This document shows positions 49,372 to 57,771 of a stretch of DNA of 64,000 nt, one piece after another. A program made the translations under genes and the position numbers. The notes beneath the pieces are model-generated. The model was not told where the DNA came from. It saw only the letters and a list, made by a program, of their open reading frames with translations, and ran no database searches. The number at the start of each line of letters is the position of its first letter. The first letter of the stretch is position 1. Source of the stretch: Saprospiraceae bacterium (GTDB lineage: Bacteria > Bacteroidota > Bacteroidia > Chitinophagales > Saprospiraceae); the NCBI GenBank assembly GCA_016710625.1, contig JADJVK010000027.1, forward strand, positions 6,767 to 70,766, read 5' to 3'.

Positions 49372-50145
49372 TCAAAATGGGTCTGAAAGATTATCAATAA
49401 ATTTAGAATCAGCATGATTGAATTCATTTTCTCGTAGTTGCTTTTCATAGGCAATTTCTTGAATTTCGTTGTAAAGCTCCCTTTCTTCAAATCGGATATG
49501 GTTGTTTAATTCACTTTCGATAGAACTTAAGTTGGCAATACTAGCATCTGAAGATTCAAACAAATATTTCAATCTGTGGTGTTCTGAAACTGCCTTTTGC
49601 ACTAGTACATTATGATTTCCTAGGATAGGGAAGAGCTGTTTTTCTTCAAGTTCAAAGTGCTGTAACAAATATGTTTCCCAAAACCATTGAACATATTTTT
49701 TTATTCTGATAGGCTCTATTTGATTTTTAATACCAGTTCTGATTTTCCAACAAAGCAACAAGCTATGATGGTGATCTCGACTAAAAGGCTTCAGCGATTC
49801 AATTCGCTTTATAGGGGATGTTGTAATTACTTTGTTTATTAATCGTTCAACTATTTTGGAAGTAGCTGAATCTGAATACATTCCATAGGCATTTACGACT
49901 ATTCCTTTCAAATTATTATTGACTGAAGATATCGCAAAGACAATCATTTCGTCTCCAGGATCTGTGTTCCCTTCGAAACGATATGTTTCGTCAATTTCAA
50001 ACTCATCAGGGGATAATTGTTCGGCAGTTTTGTTACAGATAAGACATTCCGCTTCTTTTAAGATTTCGAAGTCTGTTGTATAACCTCTTCTAGCTAGGTC
50101 ATTTATAGCTTCACTCACGGTATCGTAATAAAAGTTCATTTTCAT
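49372..50145 (-). CDS. Fusion of an uncharacterised N-terminal domain with a hemerythrin HHE domain
   Basis: 257 residues. Residues 1-110 (FYYDTVSEAINDLARRGYTTDF, YRFEGNTDPGDEMIVFAI, GIVVNAYGMYSDS) match a small Bacteroidota protein often labelled phosphoribosylpyrophosphate synthetase, a label I doubt because no PRPP motif is present. Residues ~118-240 are a hemerythrin-like four-helix bundle with diiron ligands: SRDHHHSLLL, HFELEEKQLFPIL, SEHHRLKYLF, HIRFEERELYNEI. It overlaps the DUF488 start by 4 bp and is the last gene of the NO/respiratory operon. Likely iron, oxygen or NO sensing or storage. Confidence 0.78.
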   Translation of the reverse strand: MKMNFYYDTVSEAINDLARRGYTTDFEILKEAECLICNKTAEQLSPDEFEIDETYRFEGNTDPGDEMIVFAISSVNNNLKGIVVNAYGMYSDSATSKIVERLINKVITTSPIKRIESLKPFSRDHHHSLLLCWKIRTGIKNQIEPIRIKKYVQWFWETYLLQHFELEEKQLFPILGNHNVLVQKAVSEHHRLKYLFESSDASIANLSSIESELNNHIRFEERELYNEIQEIAYEKQLRENEFNHADSKFIDNLSDPF

Positions 50146-50495
50146 AATGGTTCCATTAAAACTTTTTTTAATATAATTGCATGATTAATCTTCGTATCTT
50201 TTGCACCATATAGTAAAGTTAAGCTATTTTTTTGAGCAATAACCCTTAATCTATTTAGTGCATCTTTTTTATCTACTAATTCTTTTCGATACAATATTTC
50301 AAATTCATTAAAATGTTCAGCCTCATGATTGAACCATTTTCTCAACAGGGGAGTAGGGGCGATTGCTTTGTCCCATTCATCGAGGTATAAATCAATCTTT
50401 TTTATACCTCGGGGCCAAAGGCGATCAACTAAAATCCTATAGGTTCCATCCGCTAATTTGTTTTCATAAACTCTTTTGATTTCTATTGATTTCAT
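50142..50495 (-). CDS. DUF488 family protein
   Basis: 117 residues with the family pattern IKRVYENKLADGTYRILVDRLWPRGI, a central LRKWFNHE segment and TLLYGAKDTKINHAIILK. The function is unproven; family members are frequently encoded with RIC/hemerythrin or nitrite genes. It begins 1 bp after the RIC stop and overlaps the next gene by 4 bp, so it is part of the operon. Confidence 0.85.
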   Translation of the reverse strand: MKSIEIKRVYENKLADGTYRILVDRLWPRGIKKIDLYLDEWDKAIAPTPLLRKWFNHEAEHFNEFEILYRKELVDKKDALNRLRVIAQKNSLTLLYGAKDTKINHAIILKKVLMEPL

Positions 50496-50496
50496 T

Positions 50497-51228
50497 TTAG
50501 TTCATATGAGTCAACTTAGTTTCCATCATAATAGCTTTTGGAAACAAAATATTGTTTTCTAAATGGATGTGTAAGTGTAGATCCTGCTCGAATTCTTTCA
50601 ATAATGCAAAAGCGACTTTGTAAGTATTGCAAGCATCCAATGGTGGTGTGTATTGGTTGCTCAATGCCTCTATTTTTTTGAATCTATTACCTTCGGTATC
50701 ATGCTCATGCTTCATCATATTTATAGGGTTTTGAATAGTTCCAAACAAAGGAGCCACATGCCTTGTATTGCTTTTTCTAGTTTGCATCATTTTACGAATA
50801 TATGGGAACAGAATAATTTCTTCTTTTTTCATATGTGCCGCTAATTCATCGGCAGTAGCATTGAAATGTTCTTTTATTTCGAATAATTCATTGTGCCGTT
50901 CACCATGAACCCTGCAAATTTTATCTAGATATGGGCTTATTTCTAATGTCTTTTCTTCCACATAACAATGGTGTTTTTTCTCAATATAATCTGCTAATAA
51001 GTCAATGGGCCAATTTTGATAATCAATGGATTTTTCGGTTTCGGATTGTAAAAGGGTATTCAAATCAGAAACTACTGATTTTCCATCTATATTATTTTTC
51101 AAACAGGCATCATTGATCGTCTTGGTGCCTTGACAACAAAAGTCAATACCATATTTTTTGAATATTGAAGCTGTTCTGTAATCTTTTGCAACCAATTCAC
51201 CGATAATTTGATTTTCTTGAATATTCAT
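50497..51228 (-). CDS. ric: Iron-sulfur cluster repair di-iron protein (RIC/ScdA/YtfE family)
   Basis: 243 residues. The N-terminal ScdA domain is clear: ELVAKDYRTASIFKKYGIDFCCQGTKTINDAC. The hemerythrin domain has ligands EKKHHCYVEE, CRVHGERHNELFEIKEHF, HMKKEEIILFPYI, MKHEHDTEG and HLHIHLENNILFPKA. These proteins restore Fe-S clusters damaged by nitric oxide or peroxide. Downstream of truncated haemoglobin (99-bp gap) and upstream of DUF488, in a cluster whose promoter has a shared Rrf2-type operator. Strong sign of nitrosative-stress response. Confidence 0.9.
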   Translation of the reverse strand: MNIQENQIIGELVAKDYRTASIFKKYGIDFCCQGTKTINDACLKNNIDGKSVVSDLNTLLQSETEKSIDYQNWPIDLLADYIEKKHHCYVEEKTLEISPYLDKICRVHGERHNELFEIKEHFNATADELAAHMKKEEIILFPYIRKMMQTRKSNTRHVAPLFGTIQNPINMMKHEHDTEGNRFKKIEALSNQYTPPLDACNTYKVAFALLKEFEQDLHLHIHLENNILFPKAIMMETKLTHMN

Positions 51229-51327
51229 ATTCTTAAATTTTAATTTTTGTTAAACGAATGATTTTCAGATTAATATCATCCAAATTGTTAAGTGGAGTAA
51301 AAAAAGATGGAGGAACTTTTGTAATAT

Positions 51328-51717
51328 TCAAACAATCGGAATTGAAGAACTATTTCTATAATATTCAATTTTTGATTGGAACATTTCTGCCATTCTTTGT
51401 CCTTGCCATTTTGCTCTTGTTGCTTTTTCCCCTTCAAATAAATTATCTACTGTGTCATTAAAAATAGTTAACCATTTGTCAAAGTGTATTCCATCAATTG
51501 GCAATTTAGCATGTGGAATAAAGGGACTACCATAATAGGTATGCTCCTCTAATAAAACTGTCTGCCAAAAGCGATACATTTTTTCAAGATGTTGGGACCA
51601 ACGATCCTCGATCACATCATTGAAAATATCTGCCAACAAGTCATCTTCTCTTATCTTTCCGTAGAAATTATCTACCATTAATTTTATATCATCTATAGTT
51701 TTTATGTCTTTTTTCAT
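51328..51717 (-). CDS. Group III truncated haemoglobin
   Basis: 129 residues. Group III pattern: IDDIKLMVDNFYGKIREDDLLADIFNDVI, EKMYRFWQTVLLEEHTYYGSPFIPHAKLPI and HFDKWLTIFNDTVDNLF with the proximal haem His. These globins bind O2, NO and similar ligands; in this operon NO binding or detoxification is the natural reading. It starts 11 bp after the previous stop. Confidence 0.88.
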   Translation of the reverse strand: MKKDIKTIDDIKLMVDNFYGKIREDDLLADIFNDVIEDRWSQHLEKMYRFWQTVLLEEHTYYGSPFIPHAKLPIDGIHFDKWLTIFNDTVDNLFEGEKATRAKWQGQRMAEMFQSKIEYYRNSSSIPIV

Positions 51718-51728
51718 TTGCTAATAAT

Positions 51729-52133
51729 TTAAAGACTGAAATTAGTAATTAGGTAATAAGCTGCCCAACCCAAAAATGCAATCAACAAAATCCACAACCA
51801 ACTGGGTACACTTTGGGGTGTTTCGCTCCCTTCGATAATGAATTTCTTTTGATTCCCTTTGTCGTAAGCATTTATCATTAATGGGACAGTGCCATCAACC
51901 ACAGCATTTTCTGAAATTCCTTCTACAGAAATGGAAGGACCATTTCTGACAATGAACTTTATTCTTCGAATCCCTTCTCTTCCCGTTGGGGACTTGCTAA
52001 TTAATTTTAGGATGTGTTCACCATCAATCAGTTTTGTCGTATCCAGTTCAAATTGGACAGGTGCCAACAATTCTGCAATTGGTTGTAAATCATCATCTAT
52101 GAATAGCTTTATTTTACTTTTATCTTCTTTCAT
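51729..52133 (-). CDS. Small Ig-like-fold protein with C-terminal membrane anchor
   Basis: 134 residues. Beta-rich N-terminal ~100 residues (ELDTTKLIDGEHILKLISKS, RRIKFIVRNGPSISVEGI) followed by a single helix (VPSWLWILLIAFLGWAAYYL). Tail-anchored topology with no signal peptide at the N-terminus is unusual for a periplasmic domain, so orientation is open. Sandwiched between a tiny membrane protein and truncated haemoglobin, with 2-11 bp gaps. Conserved position suggests an accessory role in the oxidase complex; family not recognised. Confidence 0.65.
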   Translation of the reverse strand: MKEDKSKIKLFIDDDLQPIAELLAPVQFELDTTKLIDGEHILKLISKSPTGREGIRRIKFIVRNGPSISVEGISENAVVDGTVPLMINAYDKGNQKKFIIEGSETPQSVPSWLWILLIAFLGWAAYYLITNFSL

Positions 52134-52135
52134 TT

Positions 52136-52396
52136 TTAATTACTTAAAATTAATTGTTTAATATGGTCGGTATTTTTCTCACCAGGATTTATTAAATATT
52201 TTAATGAAAAAACAAAAGTCAAAATTGTAATAGCCGTAATTACAGCAATTATCACCCAATCCCAATTGCTTTGAGGGCCTGCACCATGAGTAAATCCTTG
52301 TGTGATTTTAGGTTGCTGCTTTTCGCAAACTTCGCAAGCTGAAATAATTTGTTTTGCAAAAACAAACATGAATATTAGAATGGAATTCTTTTTCAT
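52136..52396 (-). CDS. Small membrane protein next to the cytochrome oxidase genes
   Basis: 86 residues: signal peptide (MKKNSILIFMFVFAKQIISA) followed by CEVCEKQQPK, a possible metal or haem-contact CxxC, then GPQSNWDWVIIAVITAITIL membrane helix and a charged tail. It starts 4 bp after the dihaem cytochrome c stop and is followed 2 bp later by the Ig-like gene. Might be a CcoS/CcoQ-like accessory or copper-site factor. No family assigned. Confidence 0.65.
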   Translation of the reverse strand: MKKNSILIFMFVFAKQIISACEVCEKQQPKITQGFTHGAGPQSNWDWVIIAVITAITILTFVFSLKYLINPGEKNTDHIKQLILSN

Positions 52397-52400
52397 ATTA

Positions 52401-53408
52401 CTATTTATTGTTAGTTATTTTAATGAAATCCATAATCTTTTTTACTTCTTCAGTAGTGACTGTTTTTGATTGATTCCCCCAACTGGTTTTTTCATGATTG
52501 ATAATGCTAGTGACTTGCTCTGGTGAAAAATTATTTATAGTTCCAACAGCATTCATGACAGCATAATCAGCCCTTGCATCATAACCTAACATAATGATAT
52601 TCACATATAATTCGAGATCGTTTCCCACTACAATCGGACTGCCTTTCAATGGAGGAAAAGCTCCTTTGAGCCCTTCTCCATTTGCTTGATGACAACTTGC
52701 ACAATTTTGAGTGTAGAGCATTTGCCCATCGGGCAACTCCTCTTTTTTATTTTCTGAAGCTATTGGATTTTCTTTTTTCTTGTATAAAAATTCCATTGGT
52801 GTTTTTCCGTCAGGTAAAGAAGTTTGTCTTAGGCTTTGTAAGTAAGCTACTAAATTTATTGCTTCTTTTTTGGCGATGATTTTTCCTGATATTCCTTTTC
52901 TATATTCATCTGGTACAACGACTTCCACTTCATCTTTGCCTACTTCATTTTTAATAGCAAAAAGCCAAGGATATGCAGGCATTATGGATGATTTAACTAC
53001 AGCTCTTGGTTGATAAAGATGTAGTAAATTCCAAGCTAAACTTGGTTGTCGATTACCTATGTTGGTTAGGTCGGGTCCAGTTCTTTCAGTACCCATTAAT
53101 GTGGCTGTATTTCTCCAGAAATCGGTTCTGGTATTTGCTGCATAATCTGCTGCAATTCCAGGCCTAGTTCCCCACATTTTATCCATATCTACATTTCTAA
53201 CCTGTTGAGTATGACAGGCAACACATCCATTCGCTATAAAACTAAGCTTGCCTAATTGTGCCTTTTCGTTTAAGGGTATCGAATTTGGTAAAGGAGCATT
53301 GTTATTTTGGTTATTAATGGCTGGAATAATAGCTACAATAATGGTCAAGCCAATAAAGGAACCTAAAGCCGTTCTAAATAATTTAATATGATTATCAAAT
53401 AATTCCAT
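52401..53408 (-). CDS. CcoO-like dihaem cytochrome c (cbb3-type oxidase subunit II plus cytochrome c domain)
   Basis: 335 residues. N-terminal membrane helix (FRTALGSFIGLTIIVAII). First haem site GCVACHTQQVRN, in CcoO context with the GTERTGPDLTNIGNRQ segment. Second haem c site, NCASCHQANGEG, in an extra C-terminal domain, taking the place of CcoP. So it is a CcoO-cytochrome c fusion, delivering electrons to the downstream-encoded catalytic subunit. Met ligand candidates such as SSIMPAYPWLF are present. It lies 10 bp after the CcoN-like gene. Confidence 0.85.
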   Translation of the reverse strand: MELFDNHIKLFRTALGSFIGLTIIVAIIPAINNQNNNAPLPNSIPLNEKAQLGKLSFIANGCVACHTQQVRNVDMDKMWGTRPGIAADYAANTRTDFWRNTATLMGTERTGPDLTNIGNRQPSLAWNLLHLYQPRAVVKSSIMPAYPWLFAIKNEVGKDEVEVVVPDEYRKGISGKIIAKKEAINLVAYLQSLRQTSLPDGKTPMEFLYKKKENPIASENKKEELPDGQMLYTQNCASCHQANGEGLKGAFPPLKGSPIVVGNDLELYVNIIMLGYDARADYAVMNAVGTINNFSPEQVTSIINHEKTSWGNQSKTVTTEEVKKIMDFIKITNNK

Positions 53409-53418
53409 TTTCTTTTAT

Positions 53419-55166
53419 TTAAATTGTAATGGGTTCTATATCCAATTTTTGTTTTGCTTTCAAAATGTCTATTGCAGTAGTTGGGATATTTATTTCTTCT
53501 TTTTTGTTGATCATCACATAAAAATTATAGGCAAATAGAATATGAGAAAGCCACATTAGAGAACCACCAATTGCCCGCCATAGCCAAAAAGGAGCCATTA
53601 ATTCTACACTTTCAATAAATGGTTTTCCATCCATCCACATCAAACCTCTAAGGGTAGATCCATACATTAGCGGAACTGTATAGAATAGAAGGCCTATCAA
53701 AGCCAACCAAAAATGAGCACCTACAGTTAATTGAGGTGGTTCTTTGCCAGTAAGTCTTGGAATAATAGTGTAAATAAAACCCCAAAGCATAAAGCAAATA
53801 ATGCCATACATTGTCAGATGGGAATGAGCTACAGTGAAGTCTGTAAAATGCCAAACCAAGTTGGTAAAGCGAAAAGCTTCTGCCGTACCTTGCAAAGAGC
53901 CTGTGAAATAAAATATAATCCCAATTAAATAAAAGGGTAGGGTATAGCTACCAGAAAGTTTACTCCAAGAGCCTTTAAATGTCATTAAGAAATTGGCTGT
54001 TCCTGCCACAACCGGAATACCATTCCTGCACTTCCGACAATAGCAATTGTCTGCAACCACCAAGGTATTGCACTAAAAATAAAATGATGGGTACCAATTA
54101 GGGTATAAAATAGTATTTGTGCCCAAAATGCCAAAATACCTAAGCTATAAGAGTAGATAGGCTTGTTCAATTGCTGGGGTAAGAAATAATACATCAAGCC
54201 CAAATTGAACAACATGAACCACATCCCTACACCTTGGTGCATATAATATCCTTGAACTATGGTTTCACCTAAGCCAGATTGCCATGTTGGCCAATATGCA
54301 ACAAATGCAATCACTAAAAGAAACATCATTGCTGAAATTATATACCAATTGGAAACATAAATTTCTTTGGTTGTCCTATTGGCAATCGTTTTGAAGAAAT
54401 TGATCAACGATATGACAATTCCAGCCCCAAACAGTGCCATTACGGGCCAAATATATTCTCGATATTCACCGCCTCCATTGTTAATACCAGCCATTAAACA
54501 AATGCTACCAATTATTACTGAAGCATTTATAAGGATTAATGAATAATAGCCAGTTTTTACATTTTGGATAGGAACATTACTAACCCTTGGAATTACATAA
54601 TAAGCTAATCCCATCATTGCTAATGATGCCCAACCCCAAAAAACCATATTGGTGTGAACAGGTCTTAATCTGCCAAAACTCAACCAACTGAAATGGTCCA
54701 CATCAGGAGCTACGAATTTGATGCCGAGATATTCTCCAATGGTAGTACCCAACAATAGCCAAAAAGTGGCACATCCTATATACCATAAAATAAGTTTGGT
54801 CAACTCTGGTTCGATATATGGTCTAGGCTGGCTCTTTTTCTTTTGTTCAATGAAACGAAGTGTTTCCACATCATTGACAGCTGTAATCAATCCTTTGTGA
54901 TCCATTGGACTTGTATCTCCTGCAAGTTCATTGTTTGAAAGAGCAAATTCCAATTCCCTCTTTCTTTGCTCAAGCTTCTGAACCTCATCTGGACTTAATT
55001 CTTTGAGATATGCATTGAATTTCTCTAATTCTCTTATTTTTTGTTTGCGATCCAAATAAGCATATGCTTTCATCGTAATAATCATGGATGCTATTACTAC
55101 CGGAATAAGAATAAGGATTAAAGTAATAATAATCCCAGATTCGCTATATATGTTGTTGATTTCCAT
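53419..55166 (-). pseudogene. CcoN-like haem-copper oxidase subunit I (cbb3/NOR superfamily), one frameshift
   Basis: About 582 residues if one lost base near 54016-54019 is restored (VGSAGMV then IPVVAGTANF). The first ~120 residues are an N-terminal membrane helix and a charged coiled-coil-like stretch (YLDRKQKIRELEKFNAYLKE). The catalytic part has 12-helix oxidase features: HTNMVFWGW (haem b ligand), YYMHQGVGMWF and IGTHHFIFSAIP (CuB-site His), IYSYSL (Tyr seen in cbb3 enzymes), and FTVAHSHLTMYG (haem ligands). The Tyr and absence of NorB-type Glu favour an oxidase over NorB, but the surrounding NO genes make an NO reductase-like role possible. The frameshift may be an error. Confidence 0.78.
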
Positions 55167-55180
55167 AACTTAATTATATT

Positions 55181-55194
55181 GGACAAAAATGTCC
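55181..55194. promoter_or_regulatory. Operator palindrome before the oxidase/NO operon
   Basis: GGACAAAAATGTCC, perfect 5-bp arms with a 4-nt AAAA spacer, starts 15 bp before the CcoN-like ATG. Extended context is ATTGGACA-N4-TGTCCACTATTA. The same sequence, inverted, precedes the Rrf2 gene at 55695-55708. Expected target: the Rrf2-type regulator. Confidence 0.7.
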
Positions 55195-55213
55195 ACTATT
55201 ATACCAAATTTTT

Positions 55214-55648
55214 TTATCTTCTTAAATAGGTTAAACCTTTTTCATAGTCCACAGCCAATGATTTTAAAGTAGTGTTTTCGAGCATTTTCTTTAATTCGCC
55301 TCTGATGATTTTGAATTGATTGTGTACTGAGCACGGCATTTTCTCATTACACTTTTTCAGCCCTAATCCGCAGCCATTATAAATATTATCACCATCAATT
55401 GTAAATACAATTGTGCCTAGTTTTAAATTATCTAATTTCTTTTTCAATGGAAAAACCACCTGTTAGGACCTTTTATCGGAATTTATAATTTTATTTCGGG
55501 AAAGTTTTTGTAGAATTTTAGATGTATAGGCAATTGGTGACTCAATTGATTCAGCAACTTCCTTTAAGCTCACTTTTCTGTCAATTAGTGATTGCTCTGC
55601 AATATAAATTGTTGCTCTAATTCCGTATTCACAAGCCTTTGAAAACAT
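55214..55648 (-). pseudogene. Rrf2 family regulator (NsrR/IscR-like), one frameshift
   Basis: N-terminal half (MFSKACEYGIRATIYIAEQS, LKEVAESIESPIAYTSKILQKLSRNKII) is a winged-helix domain; the frame breaks at about 55459-55463 in NSDKRS. The C-terminal half holds three cysteines, GCGLGLKKCNEKMPC, spaced C-x6-C-x5-C, close to the Fe-S cluster pattern of NsrR/IscR. About 140 residues when joined. It precedes the CcoN-like operon and both share an operator, so a NO-responsive Fe-S repressor is likely. The indel may be an error. Confidence 0.8.
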
Positions 55649-55694
55649 CTGAAATTATTTTACAGGGCAAAGATAAGTAAATATTTTTAATAGT

Positions 55695-55708
55695 GGACAA
55701 AAATGTCC
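55695..55708. promoter_or_regulatory. Operator palindrome before the Rrf2 gene
   Basis: GGACAAAAATGTCC again, here 46 bp upstream of the Rrf2 start. On the minus strand the flank reads ATTGGACA-N5-GTCCACTATTA, the same extended sequence as at 55181, so the two sites match over about 24 bases. Fits autoregulation. Confidence 0.7.
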
Positions 55709-55812
55709 AATTAATTTTAAACAATTCAATTTCATATTATTTATAACATTTAATTTGAAATTAACAACCAATAGAAATTACAAAAGCAATAAAATCTTTT
55801 GTAAGAGAAACA

Positions 55813-56403
55813 TTAATTATTTTCTGATTGACTATTCAAATTCAATAAACTATTTGGGATAAACCATTGAATAGCAGTTAATACAATCGATATAAATGCA
55901 ATTTTTGGAAAGCCAAAGTAAGCAATAAAAATGGCCGAAATATTCATAAACAAAGTAATATTCCCCTTTTTTCTTTCTCTATTTGCATTTATCGAAAAGT
56001 TAGAATTTTTGCCATGTAAACTAATTAAAGAATTGACTAAGAAAGTATGAGATATTGTACAGAATGTTAATATGAAAGCATACACCATTACGGTGACATT
56101 GGTAAATTTATTTTGACCCATGGATGCTGTTGCAAAAGGGATGAGTGATTGCCAAAATAAAGCAAACATGTTCATCCACAGCACTTTATTATTCACTTTT
56201 TGTACATTATGAAAAAGATGATGATGAGTACTCCAATATAAACCAACCAAAATAAAACTCAAAGCATAACTGACAAAGATGGAGTAGGCTTCAACATAAT
56301 TCTGCCAGGTTGGATTAATTGGAACTTTCAAATCCAACACCATTATCGTTATGATGATTGCCAATATTCCATCAGAAAAGGCTTCTAGCCTGTTTTTACT
56401 CAT
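55813..56403 (-). CDS. TMEM175/DUF1211 family membrane protein (potassium-channel-like)
   Basis: 196 residues, six hydrophobic helices. The signature FSDGILAIIITIMVLDLKVP near the N-terminus is the conserved FSD motif of the TMEM175 family, whose characterised members are potassium channels. Additional family features: YWSTHHHLFHNVQKVNNKVLW and FWQSLIPFATA. Ion selectivity not proven here. Independent gene. Confidence 0.85.
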   Translation of the reverse strand: MSKNRLEAFSDGILAIIITIMVLDLKVPINPTWQNYVEAYSIFVSYALSFILVGLYWSTHHHLFHNVQKVNNKVLWMNMFALFWQSLIPFATASMGQNKFTNVTVMVYAFILTFCTISHTFLVNSLISLHGKNSNFSINANRERKKGNITLFMNISAIFIAYFGFPKIAFISIVLTAIQWFIPNSLLNLNSQSENN

Positions 56404-56465
56404 ATATTTATTTGGTTCTAAAATTTAAACTCAACTATTTAGTTTCGAATCATTTCATGCAAAAA

Positions 56466-57524
56466 TCATCCTTTCAAACTTGCCATATCAATTACAAAAC
56501 GGTAACGAACATCACTTTTAAGCATTCTTTCATATGCTTCGTTGATATTTTGCATATTGATAATTTCGATTTCAGAAACAATATTGTGTTCACCACAGAA
56601 ATCAAGCATTTCTTGAGTTTCCGCAATTCCTCCAATTAATGAACCAGATATTGATTTTCTTCCCAATACCAATGGTACAGTATTTAAAATTGGCTCAAGA
56701 GGTCCAAGGTAGCCCACCAAGACAAGGGTTCCACTATGTTTTAGGGTTGAAATATATGGATTCAAATCATGAACGTAAGGAACTGTATCAATAATCAAAT
56801 CAAATTTTCCATTAACCACTTTCATCTCATGATCATCAGTCGAAATAATCACTGAGTCAGCTCCTAGATCCAATGCATCTTGCGTTTTTTCTGGACTTCT
56901 AGAAAACAAACTCACTTCAGCTCCTAATCCTTTCGCTAATTTTATTGCCATATGTCCAAGTCCACCTAATCCAACAACTGCTACTTTAGAATGTGGTCCA
57001 ACTTTCCAATATCTTAAAGGAGACCAAGTTGTAATTCCTGCACAAAGCAAAGGTGCTGTCGCTGCTAGATCTAAATTTGCTGGAACTTTCAATACAAAAT
57101 GCTCATCCACAACTACTTTTTCTGAATACCCACCAAAAGTTTGCATATGCAGATGTTTGTCTTTCCCATTATAAGTTCCGACGAACCCATTTTGACAATA
57201 TTGTTCCAAATCGGCTTTGCAAGAAGAACATTCACCACAAGAATCTACCAAACATCCGACTGCAGCAAAGTCTCCCACTTTCAGTTTGGTAACATCCTTA
57301 CCCACTTTAGTGATTTTTCCCACAATTTCATGTCCAGGAACAGCAGGGTAAACAGTGCCGCCCCAATCATTTCTGGCAGTATGTAAATCGCTATGGCAAA
57401 CTCCACAAAATAATATTTCAATTTCAATATCTTTTGCAGTAATTTCTCTTCTATTGATTTGAATTTCTTTTAAATCTGCTGTTGGTGCATCTGTTCCAAA
57501 TGCTTTTACTTCGAACGTATTCAT
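56466..57524 (-). CDS. Zinc-dependent NAD(P) alcohol dehydrogenase (YahK/cinnamyl-alcohol-dehydrogenase-like)
   Basis: 352 residues. Catalytic zinc site FCGVCHSDLHTARNDWGG and VPGHEIVGKITKVG; structural zinc site CLVDSCGECSSCKADLEQYC (four Cys); Rossmann motif VAVVGLGGLGHMAIKLAKGLG; the residue after the second strand (SLFSRSPEK) favours NADP. Reduces aldehydes, for detoxification. Intact, cytoplasmic. Neighbour: TMEM175 gene 62 bp downstream on the same strand. Confidence 0.92.
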   Translation of the reverse strand: MNTFEVKAFGTDAPTADLKEIQINRREITAKDIEIEILFCGVCHSDLHTARNDWGGTVYPAVPGHEIVGKITKVGKDVTKLKVGDFAAVGCLVDSCGECSSCKADLEQYCQNGFVGTYNGKDKHLHMQTFGGYSEKVVVDEHFVLKVPANLDLAATAPLLCAGITTWSPLRYWKVGPHSKVAVVGLGGLGHMAIKLAKGLGAEVSLFSRSPEKTQDALDLGADSVIISTDDHEMKVVNGKFDLIIDTVPYVHDLNPYISTLKHSGTLVLVGYLGPLEPILNTVPLVLGRKSISGSLIGGIAETQEMLDFCGEHNIVSEIEIINMQNINEAYERMLKSDVRYRFVIDMASLKG

Positions 57525-57680
57525 AAAAATATTTTTTGCAAATTTAATAAATTAATGGACAGTTTAGAGATTTAGTTTTTAATAGAAGAGCTGAAAAATT
57601 GAGATAAGAATGGCTATATTTAAAATAAAGTAGCTAACTCAAAGTAAAGTTAAGAAAATTGCTCTACGAAGAAAAATGTA

Positions 57681-57743
57681 GTTTAACCTTTTTAAACAAA
57701 CAATTATCAACTTTGCGGCTACAAGAAAACTTTGTTGTTAGCT
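57681..57743 (-). other. attC-like site (candidate integron cassette recombination site)
   Basis: 63 bp with ends GTTTAAC (57681-57687; reads GTTAAAC on the minus strand, a perfect GTTRRRY core) and GTTAGCT (57737-57743). It lies directly past the 3' end of a minus-strand gene. The stretch GCGGCTACAAGAAAACTTTG plus TTGTTA resembles that in the site at 58889-59024. No integrase is present in this window. Confidence 0.45.
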
Positions 57744-57771
57744 GCTGTATTTTAGTTCATTCTAAAATCCA

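Noticed and set aside
53419..55166. Canonical NorB nitric oxide reductase
   Set aside because: The CuB-site region reads YYMHQGVG and the IYSYSL tyrosine of cbb3 oxidases is retained; the NorB-type glutamates are not seen. NO activity stays a hypothesis based on context.
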